This document shows positions 42,538 to 50,777 of a DNA stretch of 50,863 bases, piece by piece. The DNA is taken from assembly GCF_000255705.1 (NCBI RefSeq), contig NZ_JH636443.1, positions 750,371-801,233 on the forward strand. Direction: 5' to 3'. The DNA comes from Zavarzinella formosa DSM 19928. Lineage in GTDB: Bacteria; Planctomycetota; Planctomycetia; Gemmatales; Gemmataceae. The notes beneath the pieces were generated by a model. That model did no database searches and had not been told where the DNA came from. It saw only the letters and a list, made by a program, of their open reading frames with translations. The translations under genes were made by a program, and so were the position numbers. Positions within the stretch are counted from its first letter, which is position 1. Every line of letters begins with the position of its first letter.

Positions 42538-43728
42538 ATGCGTGATCCGTTCAATTGGTCGATTCCGCTCTTCCGGGCGTTCGGGATTCAGGTCAAGCTG
42601 CACATCCTGTACATCGTCATCACGCTCGGCATCCTCGGCCGGACGTATTACCAAGATCCTTCGCACATCGGCGAGTTCGCGCTGATCTGGGTCGTGATTC
42701 TGTTCGCGAGCATTCTGCTGCACGAATTCGGCCACTGCTTCGCGGCCCGGTCCGTTGACGGCGAGGCCGACGAAATCCTGATGTGGCCCCTCGGCGGGCT
42801 GGCGTATTGCAACGTGCCGCACACCGTCCGGGCGAATTTCATCACCGTGGCGGGGGGGCCACTGGTCAACGTGCTGATTTGTCTCGTCAGCGGGGCGGCG
42901 ATCATGGCCGCCAGTTACCTGCCGCCGGTCAACATCTTCCAGAGCCGGCAGCTTTACTACCCCGAACTGACCAACTACCGCACCGGCGGGTCGGGCCTGC
43001 CAGGCTACGAAGAACCTCCCTACCACCTGAAAAAAGGGACCAACGAGATTGTCTTCGCCCTGAAGATCATCAAGACCCCCGCCGGCGCTCGTTATGCCGT
43101 CTCCGACGACAACAAACTTTACGAGATCGAAGACCCGAAGTTTGAGGCTTACCCGGCGTGGGTGTTGTGGCTGTCCCGGATCTTCTGGGTGAATTTGTTG
43201 TTAATCGCGTTCAACATGGCGCTCCCGGCCTTCCCGATGGACGCCGGGCGGATGCTGCAATGCTACCTCTGGCATCGCAGCGACGATTACAACCGGGCCA
43301 CCCAGACGGCCTGTTACGTCGGGATGGCGACCGCCATGTTGCTGACGATCCTCGCGTTTGTGTTCAATGATTCGATGCTGTTCGCCCTGGCGGTGTTCAT
43401 TGTGTTCAGTTGTTACCAGCAACTGATGATCCTCGCCAGCGGCATGGAAGAACGCGGCGCCTTCGGCTACGACTTCTCCAAAGGCTACGGTGGCTTCGGC
43501 CCGGATGAAGACGCCCCGCCGAAGCCGAAGCGAGTCGGCCCGATCAAGCGCTGGCTGCTCGCCCGCAAGGTCCGCAAGGAACAACGCGAGACGGAACAAC
43601 GAATCGCCGACGAAACCCGCCTCGACGACCTGCTGGACAAAATCAGCCGCATGGGCAAAGACTCCCTGACGGCCGAGGAACGCCGGTTCATGGAACGGGT
43701 CAGCACGCGGTATCGTAACCGGCCGTGA
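42538..43728 (+). CDS. Site-2 protease family (M50) intramembrane metalloprotease
   Basis: The product is about 396 residues. The zinc motif HEFGHCF at about residue 62 lies in a membrane helix (WVVILFASILLHEFGHCFAA), and the third ligand motif LPAFPMDAGRM lies near residue 232. AGGPLVNVLI is also typical of M50. These proteins cleave membrane-bound substrates such as anti-sigma factors. The C-terminal 90 residues are cytosolic and basic with a coiled-coil tendency (RKVRKEQRETEQRIADETRL). GGGGTGG precedes the ATG at 42538; ATG 42532 and TTG 42505 are alternatives. A long inverted repeat begins at the stop codon. Confidence 0.88.
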   Translation: MRDPFNWSIPLFRAFGIQVKLHILYIVITLGILGRTYYQDPSHIGEFALIWVVILFASILLHEFGHCFAARSVDGEADEILMWPLGGLAYCNVPHTVRANFITVAGGPLVNVLICLVSGAAIMAASYLPPVNIFQSRQLYYPELTNYRTGGSGLPGYEEPPYHLKKGTNEIVFALKIIKTPAGARYAVSDDNKLYEIEDPKFEAYPAWVLWLSRIFWVNLLLIAFNMALPAFPMDAGRMLQCYLWHRSDDYNRATQTACYVGMATAMLLTILAFVFNDSMLFALAVFIVFSCYQQLMILASGMEERGAFGYDFSKGYGGFGPDEDAPPKPKRVGPIKRWLLARKVRKEQRETEQRIADETRLDDLLDKISRMGKDSLTAEERRFMERVSTRYRNRP

Positions 43729-44084
43729 GAAGAGAAGACTTAAAGCACTAACCACAAAGACGCGAAGATCACACAAAGTTTCACAAAGAAAACCAAAACA
43801 CGAAGCCAAGTTCAATCAAGAAGACAGAAGAAAACCGGCCGGAAGCGAACATTCAATCTCTTTGATTTGTCTTCTGATTTCTTCATCGAACTTGGTTTGT
43901 CGTTTTGGCTTTCTTTGTGAAACTTTGTGTGATCTTCGCGTCTTTGTGGTTGGTTTTCGTCTTTCGTGTTCACTTTGGTCTTTTGATTTCTTGATTGAAC
44001 TTTGCTTGCCGTCTTGGTTTTCTTTGCGAAACTTTGTGTGATCTTTGCGTCTTTGTGGTTAGCGCTTTTTGTCTTCCTTCTCAC
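43726..44084. repeat. About 100-bp inverted arms with an extra internal copy
   Basis: The left arm (about 43726-43830) and right arm (about 43982-44084) are imperfect reverse complements. They run from GTGAGAAG at the M50 stop codon, through CTAACCACAAAGACGC and GATCACACAAAGTTTC, to GTTCAATCAAGAA. A third copy of the middle part lies inside at about 43875-43955 in the right-arm orientation. The whole 377-bp gap before hisS holds no gene. Short frames across it are just the repeat translated. Confidence 0.93.
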
Positions 44085-44105
44085 CGAATTGATCGAGTTT
44101 CAAGC

Positions 44106-45434
44106 ATGGCTATTGTCGAGCCCAGAGTGTTGCGGGGGTTTCGTGATTACCCGCCGGAGTTGATGATTCCCCGCGAGAGCCTCATGGAGACGGCCCGGCG
44201 GGTGTATCGCTCGCACGGGTTCGCCCCGATTGACACGCCGGCCATCGAACTCACCGAGGTGCTGCTTGCCAAGGTGGAAGCTGGGGCCGAGATCAACAAG
44301 CAGCTTTACCGCTTCAAGGACGCCGGGGATCGCGATGTGGCCCTGCGGTTCGACCTGACGGTGCCATTGGCCCGTTTTGTCGCCCAGCACGCCAACGAAT
44401 TGGGCTTGCCGTTCAAACGTTACCACTTGGGGACGGTCTGGCGGGGGGAGGCGCCGCAGGCGGGGCGATTCCGCGAGTTCATGCAGTGTGATTTCGACAC
44501 CATCGGCACACTTTCCAATGCCGCCGACATCGAGATTGCCGTGGTCATCAACGACCTGCTGACCGCCATCGGCTTCGAGCGGTTTGAAATCCGCGTCAAC
44601 AACCGGAACATTCTCAACGGCCTGCTGACGCAACTCAACCTCGCGGACAAAACCTCCGTGTTGTTGCGGTCGCTGGACAAACTGGCCAAGATTGGCCGGG
44701 AAAAGGTGGTCGCCGAGATGATCGCCGAGGCGGGCGTGACGGCGGAACAGGCGGCCGAGGTGATCGCCCTCGCGGAAACCACCGGCTCGAACGCCGAGAT
44801 TCTCGACCAACTGGACAAGCGTTTCGCGGACAACCCCTCGGCCAAAACCGGCATCGCCAACCTCCGGCAAATGGTCGACGTGTTCACGACGACCGGCGTT
44901 CCCGAAGGCCGATTGCGCGTCGATCTCTCCATCTGCCGGGGCCTCGATTACTACACCGGAACGGTGTACGAAACCTTCCTGCTCGACAAACCGGAGTTCG
45001 GCAGCGTCTGCTCCGGCGGCCGGTACGACAACCTCGCCGGATGTTACACGAAACAATCGCTCCCCGGCGTCGGCGCTTCGCTTGGCCTCGACCGTTTGCT
45101 GGCCGCGATGGAAGTGATGAACCTGCTGCCGAAATCAGCGACAGCCGCCCCCGTTCTGGTGCTGATGTTCGACATGGCCCGCCTTGGCGACTATCAACGC
45201 ATCGCCAAACTCCTCCGGCAAGCCGGCATCGGCACAGAAGTTTACCCCGAAGCCAAAAAGCTCGGCCAACAATTCCAATACGCCGAACGCCGTGGCTTCA
45301 AGGTCGGCCTGATCGCGGGTAGAGACGAATTCGCCAAGGGTGTCTGGAAGATCAAGAATCTGGCGAAGCGGGAAGAGCTGACGGTTCCCGAGGGGGAGTT
45401 GGTTTCGGTGGTGCGGAAGATGCTTGCGGAATGA
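44106..45434 (+). CDS. hisS: Histidine--tRNA ligase
   Basis: The product is about 442 residues. Class II motifs are clear: GFRDYPPE at the N-terminus, YRFKDAGDRDVALRFDLTVP, motif 2 in the GTVWRGEAPQAGRFREFMQC block, the histidine-binding GLDYYTGTVYE at about residue 280, and SVCSGGRYDNLAGCY. The C-terminal anticodon-binding domain is present (VLVLMFDMARLGDYQRIAKL). It charges tRNA-His in the cytosol. Residues 5-10 (EPRVLRGFRDY) start normally. The ATG at 44106 lacks a strong ribosome-binding site; the frame upstream of it is only the repeat. Confidence 0.97.
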   Translation: MAIVEPRVLRGFRDYPPELMIPRESLMETARRVYRSHGFAPIDTPAIELTEVLLAKVEAGAEINKQLYRFKDAGDRDVALRFDLTVPLARFVAQHANELGLPFKRYHLGTVWRGEAPQAGRFREFMQCDFDTIGTLSNAADIEIAVVINDLLTAIGFERFEIRVNNRNILNGLLTQLNLADKTSVLLRSLDKLAKIGREKVVAEMIAEAGVTAEQAAEVIALAETTGSNAEILDQLDKRFADNPSAKTGIANLRQMVDVFTTTGVPEGRLRVDLSICRGLDYYTGTVYETFLLDKPEFGSVCSGGRYDNLAGCYTKQSLPGVGASLGLDRLLAAMEVMNLLPKSATAAPVLVLMFDMARLGDYQRIAKLLRQAGIGTEVYPEAKKLGQQFQYAERRGFKVGLIAGRDEFAKGVWKIKNLAKREELTVPEGELVSVVRKMLAE

Positions 45435-45461
45435 CCGGGCTGTGCCGGGTTGTTCCAAAAC

Positions 45462-45582
45462 AACCTCACCCCCCGGCCCCCTCTCCGGAGCGGAGAGAGG
45501 GAGCAAGAGAGAAGAAGTCGAAGCCTGTTGTGTTGGTTTGGTCCCCCCTCTCTGTCAGGAGAGGGGGTTAGGGGGTGAAGTT
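45462..45582. repeat. Imperfect inverted repeat after hisS
   Basis: The left arm 45462-45500 (ACCTCACCCCCCGGCCCCCT and on) and right arm 45545-45582 (reverse of the same, ending GGGGGTGAAGTT) pair imperfectly. The sequence of the arms differs from all other repeats in the window. It lies 28 bp after the hisS stop and could shape the 3' end of that transcript. Confidence 0.8.
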
Positions 45583-45603
45583 GCCTTTTCCGAGTTCCCT
45601 CGC

Positions 45604-46149
45604 ATGGATAGAGCCAACCACTACGAATCGGCCTTCGAGGCGTATCTGCGGGATCGCCGGATTGGCTATGTGGCGGTCGATGAAAGCCGTCGCACTTCCA
45701 TTGATGACGATCCCATCAAAAGCCTTGATTTCATTGTCTATTCCCCCGAGGGGCCGCGTTTTCTGATCGACATCAAGGGGCGCAAATTCCCCGGCGGGAC
45801 TCCCGAGAAACCCCGCAAGGTGTGGCAAAACTGGGTTTCTCAAGACGACATCACTTGCCTCGAACGCTGGGAGACCAGTTTCGGCTCCGGTTACCGGGGG
45901 ATGATCGTTTTCCTCTATCAACTCTCCGAAGCGGTCGAACTCGCCGATGACACGGCCGATCTGTGGGTCTGGAAGGGAAGCCGATATCTCGTGCGGGCCG
46001 TTCTGGCCGGTGACTATCGCCAACACATGCGCGTCCGTTCGCCGAGATGGCGGACGGTGGGCCTGCCGACAGCCATATTCAGCGAGCTTGTTCAGCCGTT
46101 TCGGAGTTTCACACACCCAGAAGCAGAAAGGATGAAGGATGAAGGATGA
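45604..46149 (+). CDS. HYExAFE-type protein with PD-(D/E)xK nuclease-like core
   Basis: The product is about 181 residues starting MDRANHYESAFEAYLRDRRI, which carries the HYExAFE motif. The segment DPIKSLDFIVYSPEGPRFLI followed by DIKGRKFPGG fits the 'D-x(n)-(D/E)-x-K' core of restriction-endonuclease-like folds, so a nuclease-type fold is plausible. To my knowledge the family is conserved in planctomycetes and has no assigned role. The last residues (ERMKDEG) and the stop codon are encoded by the left arm of the inverted repeat that starts at about 46126, so the C-terminus may be a recent change. Confidence 0.75.
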   Translation: MDRANHYESAFEAYLRDRRIGYVAVDESRRTSIDDDPIKSLDFIVYSPEGPRFLIDIKGRKFPGGTPEKPRKVWQNWVSQDDITCLERWETSFGSGYRGMIVFLYQLSEAVELADDTADLWVWKGSRYLVRAVLAGDYRQHMRVRSPRWRTVGLPTAIFSELVQPFRSFTHPEAERMKDEG

Positions 46150-46246
46150 GGGATGAAAGGAAAACCAATTACTGCTGGCCGAAGATATTTCACAATCGGC
46201 TATTGGTTTTCCTTTCATCCTTCATCCCTCATCCTTCATCCTTTCC
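46126..46246. repeat. Inverted repeat built of GGATGAA units
   Basis: The left arm 46126-46171 and right arm 46201-46246 pair over about 46 bp, containing iterated AAGGATGAAGGATGA and GAAAGGAAAACCAAT. Small rearrangements of the repeat units distinguish the arms. The left arm overlaps the 3' end of the HYExAFE gene. Confidence 0.9.
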
Positions 46247-46292
46247 GACGCATATCATCTCCCCTACAGATCAAGTTGGCGGGAGACATCCG

Positions 46293-46421
46293 TTGAAGCG
46301 TACCATTCTGATGACGGCGGCGGCGTTGGGTTTGTTCCTCTCCGGGTGCGGGGGCGGCGGCGAAAAGGGAAAGAACAGGGACAAGGATATGCCGGTGCCG
46401 CCGGAGGCGAAAAAGGGTTGA
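46293..46421 (+). CDS. Very small lipoprotein
   Basis: The product is about 42 residues from TTG 46293, preceded by GGGAGA at about 7 bases. It consists of a lipoprotein signal (KRTILMTAAALGLFLSGC) with lipobox LSGC and a short tail (GGGGEKGKNRDKDMPVPPEA). An internal ATG at 46311 would leave too short a signal. Small lipoproteins of this kind are common and uncharacterised in planctomycetes. Confidence 0.6.
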   Translation: MKRTILMTAAALGLFLSGCGGGGEKGKNRDKDMPVPPEAKKG

Positions 46422-46587
46422 GCGAGGCAAAGGCCGTCATTGCCAAAACCGGGACATTTTCCTTGTAATATCTACAAAAACCGGGGAAATCGACGGGGTT
46501 GGGTGTGAGTCTTGGGCATACGGGCGAAGAGTTGACGCTTGTGCGGACAAAACTCTTCTGAAGGGCTGTCGGTTCAGATCGCTTTTT

Positions 46588-46616
46588 ACTTCAACAAAAA
46601 TCCCGCACGGTATAAT
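46588..46616 (+). promoter_or_regulatory. Candidate sigma-70-type promoter
   Basis: A perfect TATAAT at 46611-46616 follows an AT-rich stretch. With 17-bp spacing the -35 is ACTTCA, which is weak. It would drive the small membrane protein gene at 46701 and possibly clpX. Confidence 0.45.
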
Positions 46617-46700
46617 CGATTGCGGATGGACGGTCGGATCGTTCGGGCAATTCCCCACAATAGCCCAAACCGCTTCGGCCGTCAGATCACGGGTGACCGG

Positions 46701-47066
46701 ATGACAACGCTGCATCAGTCGCACGCCCTTTTGTTCGGGGCGCTCACGAAAGAAGAGAACCTGATCATGGCCACCGCGGCCTTGGTCGGGGTGTTGCTGG
46801 TTGGCGGGATTATCATGGCTCGGGTTGACCGGTGGCGGAAACGCCAGATGGAAGACCCGGACGATTCGACGGGTCATTTGGGTTCGTTCCGGGAGATGTA
46901 CGACCGGGGTGAACTGAGCAAGGAGGAATACGATCGCGTGCTTCGCCGGATGGCCGAGAGGGCCGCCGGAAAAACGAAGACCGTCAAAACCGCAGAGCCG
47001 ACACCGGGGCCGACGCCAATTCCGGTTGAAGACGAACCGAAGCCCCCTTCCGGGCCAACGGATTAA
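46701..47066 (+). CDS. Small membrane protein with SHOCT-like segment
   Basis: The product is about 121 residues. One membrane helix (IMATAALVGVLLVGGIIMA) is followed by a basic stretch and FREMYDRGELSKEEYDRVLR, which resembles the short SHOCT-type oligomerisation motif ('...G-x-L-x-x-E-E-F/Y...'). The tail is Pro/Thr-rich. GGGTGA lies 8 bases before the ATG at 46701; a further ATG at 46776 within the helix is less likely. Its function is unknown. It lies upstream of clpX with a 175-bp gap. Confidence 0.65.
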   Translation: MTTLHQSHALLFGALTKEENLIMATAALVGVLLVGGIIMARVDRWRKRQMEDPDDSTGHLGSFREMYDRGELSKEEYDRVLRRMAERAAGKTKTVKTAEPTPGPTPIPVEDEPKPPSGPTD

Positions 47067-47241
47067 TTTGGTTGGAAGGGTTTTGCCGAAACGATCAGAC
47101 CGCCGTACAATCACTCGAAAACCCCATCGGGCCACCCGGTTTTTCCACCGGGTCATGGACTGACGCCTGATTCAACGGGGTGATTGCACGGCGGAGCCGG
47201 ACCCGTCCCAGCGGGTCCCCACCGAACCGGGGAACAACGGA

Positions 47242-48591
47242 ATGGCAACGAATAGCACGGGCGAGACCGGCGGCCGCAAGCCGACCAATACCTCGAACCG
47301 CAGTCGAAACGCTTATTGCTCCTTTTGTCGCAAAAGCCACCGCGACGTTGGCCCCTTGGTCGAAGGACCGGGCGACGTCTACATTTGCGGCGAATGCATC
47401 GAGCTTTGCTCCTCGATCATCGATCAGGAGAAGAAGCGCCGGCACACGGGCAAATCAGCCACCAAGGAAATCCTGAGCCCGCGGGCCATCAAGGAAAAAC
47501 TGGATGGCTATGTCGTCGGCCAGCAACGGGCCAAAAAGGTCCTCGCGGTCGCCGTCCACAACCACTACAAGCGCCTGGCGTTGCACGACAACGGCCGGGG
47601 CGACGTGGATGTGGAAAAGAGCAACATCCTCCTGATCGGGCCGACCGGCAGCGGCAAAACGCTGCTGGCCAAGACGCTCGCCAAGGTGCTGGATGTTCCC
47701 TTCGCCATCGGCGACGCCACCACGCTGACCGAAGCGGGCTACGTCGGCGAGGACGTCGAAAACCTCCTGCTGAAACTCTTGCACGCCGCCGACTTCGACG
47801 TGGAAGCCGCCCAACGGGGCATCATTTACATCGACGAAATCGACAAGATCGCCAAGACCAGCCAGAACGTCAGCATCACGCGGGACGTGTCCGGCGAGGG
47901 CGTCCAGCAAGCCCTCTTGAAGATGCTCGAAGGCACCGTCGCCAATGTGCCGCCGCAAGGGGGCCGCAAGCACCCGGAACAACAGTACATCCAACTGGAC
48001 ACCTCGAACATCCTCTTCATCTGCGGGGGAACGTTCGTTGGCCTGGAAGAAGCCATCTCCCGCCGGGTGGGCAAGAAGTCGATTGGCTTTACCGCCAACA
48101 CCACTGTTGAAGAAGACACCACGGCCTTGCTGCCCCGCGTGGTCAGCGACGACTTGGTGGAATTCGGCATGATCCCCGAATTCATCGGCCGTCTGCCGGT
48201 GCTGGCCCCGCTTGATCCGCTGAACGAAGAGGCGATGATCAGCATCCTGACGGAACCGCGCAACGCCTTGGTTCGCCAGTTCCAAAAGTTGTTCGAGATT
48301 GAAGGGGCCGAACTGGAATTCGAGCCGGGCGCCCTCCGCGAGATCGCCCGCAAAGCCCTGTCCCGCGACACCGGGGCCCGCGGCTTGCGAAGCATTGTCG
48401 AAGAGATCATGCTCGACGTGATGTTCGATCTGCCCGACATGGAATCGAAGGGCAAACACATCGTCACTGAAGAAGTGGTCCTTGGGCTTTCGACCCTGTT
48501 TGACCGCAAGCCCCAACCGGCCACCGTCCCCGGCCCGGTTCCCGCCAACCCCGGCCCGGCGCTGGCGTTGCAAGAAAAGAAAAGCGCCTGA
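47242..48591 (+). CDS. clpX: ATP-dependent Clp protease ATP-binding subunit ClpX
   Basis: The product is 449 residues with GGGGAA 8 bases before the ATG. The N-terminal zinc-binding domain has CSFC and, 18 residues on, CGEC (about residues 32-56). The AAA+ core has Walker A GPTGSGKT at about 134, Walker [11 protein letters not shown] at about 194, the pore loop [10 protein letters not shown], and sensor 2 in [17 protein letters not shown]. ClpX unfolds tagged substrates and feeds them to ClpP. No clpP or tig gene is adjacent, unlike in many bacteria. The extra length is an N-terminal leader of about 25 residues and a Pro-rich tail. A strong terminator follows. Confidence 0.97.
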   Translation: MATNSTGETGGRKPTNTSNRSRNAYCSFCRKSHRDVGPLVEGPGDVYICGECIELCSSIIDQEKKRRHTGKSATKEILSPRAIKEKLDGYVVGQQRAKKVLAVAVHNHYKRLALHDNGRGDVDVEKSNILLIGPTGSGKTLLAKTLAKVLDVPFAIGDATTLTEAGYVGEDVENLLLKLLHAADFDVEAAQRGIIYIDEIDKIAKTSQNVSITRDVSGEGVQQALLKMLEGTVANVPPQGGRKHPEQQYIQLDTSNILFICGGTFVGLEEAISRRVGKKSIGFTANTTVEEDTTALLPRVVSDDLVEFGMIPEFIGRLPVLAPLDPLNEEAMISILTEPRNALVRQFQKLFEIEGAELEFEPGALREIARKALSRDTGARGLRSIVEEIMLDVMFDLPDMESKGKHIVTEEVVLGLSTLFDRKPQPATVPGPVPANPGPALALQEKKSA

Positions 48592-48624
48592 GTTGAGTTT
48601 TCTGTCAGGAATGAGAGCGGTGTT

Positions 48625-48664
48625 CAAACCCCTGTGGCGTTGATGCCAGAGGGGTTTGTTTTTT
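48625..48664 (+). terminator. Rho-independent terminator of clpX
   Basis: The stem CAAACCCCT (48625-48633) pairs with AGGGGTTTG, extended by GGC/GCC around a short loop, and is followed by TTTTTT. It lies 34 bp after the clpX stop, on the plus strand. Confidence 0.9.
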
Positions 48665-48883
48665 CGGTCCAACGGACCGATTAACATGGCCCAGCCCGAA
48701 AGGGCTGGGTCAATGGCCATGAAGAGACCTCGGTCTGAAGGACCGATTATCCACCCAAGGTCCGTGAGGGCCGCGAAGACAAACACCAGCCGATAATCGG
48801 TCCTTCAGACCGAAAAACCTTGGCGGTTTTTAAACCCAACCCTTTCGGGTTGGGCTATGTTAATCGGTCCGTTGGACCGAAAA
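48661..48883. repeat. Composite inverted repeat, about 92-bp arms, with internal hairpins
   Basis: The arms 48661-48752 and 48792-48883 pair imperfectly. Outer blocks are TTTTCGGTCCAACGGACCGA and its reverse complement, and inner blocks are CGGTCTGAAGGACCGATTAT and its complement. Each arm also contains its own small palindromes (GGTCCAACGGACC; CAGCCCGAAAGGGCTG). It fills the gap between clpX and the ybjN-like gene and starts inside the T-run of the clpX terminator. Confidence 0.92.
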
Positions 48884-48916
48884 GAATTTGTCTCTGGCAT
48901 TGCTCAAGTTGAACGC

Positions 48917-48967
48917 AAAGAGCCCGGCAGGTTCGCCAATTGGCGGACCTGCCGGGCTCTTTCTTTT
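48917..48967. terminator. Strong bidirectional terminator
   Basis: The stem AAAGAGCCCGGCAGGT-CGCC (48917-48937) pairs with GGCG-ACCTGCCGGGCTCTTT (48942-48962) around AATT. On the plus strand it is followed by TTCTTTTTT. It sits between the convergent clpX and YbjN-like genes, 33 bp from the YbjN-like stop, and probably ends transcripts from both sides. Confidence 0.88.
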
Positions 48968-48994
48968 TTCTGAAAAACCAACGAATCGAAAAAC

Positions 48995-49582
48995 TTAAGA
49001 GGGCTTCGTCCGGTCGTCGCCATCGTCCTCATCTTCTTCGTCGTCGGCATCGGGGAGGAAGGGAATTTCCTCGTCGTCATCCTCGTCGGTCTGGTCTTCG
49101 TCCTCGTCCAGAGCGTCGCTGGAGGCCGGGGGAACTTCGATATCCCGGATCAGGTCCAGCACCTCGCGGTCGCTGTAGATCACGGACATGATGCCGGGGA
49201 AGTAGCGGTTGATCGTCGACAGGTTCGCCCGCAACAGGTTGTCGATCATCGTGTGAGTCATCTCGCCCCCCTCGGCGTCGATGCTCGTCTTGTAGCGAAT
49301 TTCCCCGTCGTCGTAATCCAGTTCAAAGTTGCCGATTCGCATCCCCCGGTTGGCCCGGCAGATGAACTCGGCCATCTCATCCATCTTTTCGCCGGGGGTG
49401 TTCACCGGCATGTAGGCATAAAAAATCACCCAGAATTTTTCCTCATCCACCTCGGCATAACAGAGCAACCGGCCGGACGTTCCCTTGAAGTGGAAGCGAA
49501 GAATCGTTTCCCCCTCCAGGATTTCGTACTTCCAGTTTTCCTCTTCCATGTAATCGATGAGGGTCGAGAAGAGACCGGTCAT
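48995..49582 (-). CDS. YbjN-domain protein with acidic tail
   Basis: The product is 195 residues. Residues about 1-145 fit the YbjN/secretion-chaperone-like fold (YMEEENWKYEILEGETILRF, FYAYMPVNTPGEKMDEMAEF, NFELDYDDGEIRYK, then THTMIDNLLRANLSTINRYF). In other bacteria YbjN-like proteins act as regulators or chaperone-like factors. The last 45 residues are extremely acidic (DEDEDQTDEDDDEEIPFLPD). There is no signal peptide, so it is probably cytosolic. It is convergent with clpX. Confidence 0.85.
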   Translation of the reverse strand: MTGLFSTLIDYMEEENWKYEILEGETILRFHFKGTSGRLLCYAEVDEEKFWVIFYAYMPVNTPGEKMDEMAEFICRANRGMRIGNFELDYDDGEIRYKTSIDAEGGEMTHTMIDNLLRANLSTINRYFPGIMSVIYSDREVLDLIRDIEVPPASSDALDEDEDQTDEDDDEEIPFLPDADDEEDEDDGDDRTKPS

Positions 49583-49763
49583 GGGTTGTTCTCGTGTAAG
49601 GGGGGAGCCGACGCCAATCCTTTATGGTATTTTACCTTGCGATCACAAACCCCTCCAGCAACGTTGGCTGAAAACATTCCAAAAATCGCCAAAAAGTTAC
49701 CGTCAAGATTGTACCTGCGTGTGAGCCACGCATTTGCCGCTTGCAATAGATAAGAGGGGCCGT
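49583..49763. promoter_or_regulatory. Upstream region of the YbjN-like gene
   Basis: These 181 bp hold no gene. The stretch near 49615-49640 (TATGGTATTTTACC) is AT-rich and may contain the minus-strand promoter of the YbjN-like gene, but no hexamer pair is clear. Confidence 0.3.
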
Positions 49764-50777
49764 TCACCCGTCGAGGTTCGTGTTCAAGGCGTTCACATAC
49801 GCGCCGAACACCATGAAGATGGCCGCGATCAGGCACAAGCCCACCAGCACGGCCAAACCAAAATTCATTTGCTTCGTCAACCGGGTGAACCGGCGGGAGG
49901 CTTCTTCCCGGTAATGCTCGGCCTGCCGGGCCATCACCTCCGGAATCTGCCCGCTGGCCTCGGCGATGGAGAGGTATCCCAAAAATTCGTTCGGGAACAT
50001 CGGATTGGAGCCGATGGCGGTTGACAGGTCGGCGCCGTCCGTGATCATCTTGGCGATGCGCTTCGATTGCGAGGCGAATGCCTCAAAGCCGGTTGCCTGC
50101 AAACTAAGTTTGACCGCCTGCCCCACGGGGATGGTCGAGTCCGTCGTCAGTTTCAACGCCAGACAAAACCGGCTCATCGCCAGCGCCGAGAGACAGCCGC
50201 CCAGCGAGGGAACCCGAAGCAGAAATGCCCCGAGTTTCGCCTGCCGTTCGGCCGAGGATTTCAGGTATTTGAACACCCCAAAGCCCGCGGCCGCCAGCGC
50301 TCCGATGGTTAGCATGGCGAACACCATTCGCTTTGGGCCGCCGCCAAAAATCGCCTCGGCCTGCGGGCCGATGAACCCGAGGACGATGACCACCAGCGTG
50401 AGAACCACGATGGCCGATACAAATTGAATCACCGGCCACGCCGCCTGGGCGCGAAACTGCCGCTCCAGTTTTTCCTGTTCGCGGAAGTAGGTTTCCAGTT
50501 CGCCAAACACTTCGGGAACATGCCCGGTGCGATCCGCGACGACCGCCATTGCCAGAAACACCGGCGGCGCGCCGGGCACGAACCTTTTCACCGCATCGTC
50601 GAACGACGAGCCTCGTTTCAATGCTTCCTGAATGTCCCCCGCCGCCGCCCGCAACGGCCTCGGCCCGCTGCGGGCCAGTGTCTCAAACACCCGCGCCAAC
50701 GGCAGCCCCGCCCCATGTCCGTGCTTGATGGCGACACACCACGCGCCCAGCGCGGCCGGAGAGTAGGGGGTGAACAT
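49764..50777 (-). CDS. Type II secretion system F-family (GspF/PilC-like) inner-membrane protein
   Basis: The product is about 337 residues from ATG 50777 (MFTPYSPAALGAW). Two T2SSF domains are visible (about 10-130 and 195-315), each with the family's helical pattern (DIQEALKRGSSFDDAVKRF; KMITDGADLSTAIGSNPMFP followed by GYLSIAEASGQIPEVM). Three membrane helices are present (IQFVSAIVVLTLVVIVLGFI, MLTIGALAAAGFGVFKYL, FGLAVLVGLCLIAAIFMVFG). It would form the platform of a type II secretion or type IV pilus machine, consistent with the DUF1559 pseudopilin in the window. The gene upstream lies outside the window. Confidence 0.9.
   Translation of the reverse strand: MFTPYSPAALGAWCVAIKHGHGAGLPLARVFETLARSGPRPLRAAAGDIQEALKRGSSFDDAVKRFVPGAPPVFLAMAVVADRTGHVPEVFGELETYFREQEKLERQFRAQAAWPVIQFVSAIVVLTLVVIVLGFIGPQAEAIFGGGPKRMVFAMLTIGALAAAGFGVFKYLKSSAERQAKLGAFLLRVPSLGGCLSALAMSRFCLALKLTTDSTIPVGQAVKLSLQATGFEAFASQSKRIAKMITDGADLSTAIGSNPMFPNEFLGYLSIAEASGQIPEVMARQAEHYREEASRRFTRLTKQMNFGLAVLVGLCLIAAIFMVFGAYVNALNTNLDG

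Noticed and set aside
43812-44084. Minus-strand 90-residue Lys/Gln/Asn-rich frame
   Set aside because: It is the three-copy repeat between the M50 gene and hisS read as protein.
43726-44084. Possible CRISPR array
   Set aside because: There are only three copies, in mixed orientation and imperfect, with no regular spacers and no cas genes.
47455-48786. Minus-strand open frame opposite clpX
   Set aside because: It is an antisense shadow of a highly conserved gene and extends through the clpX terminator and repeat.
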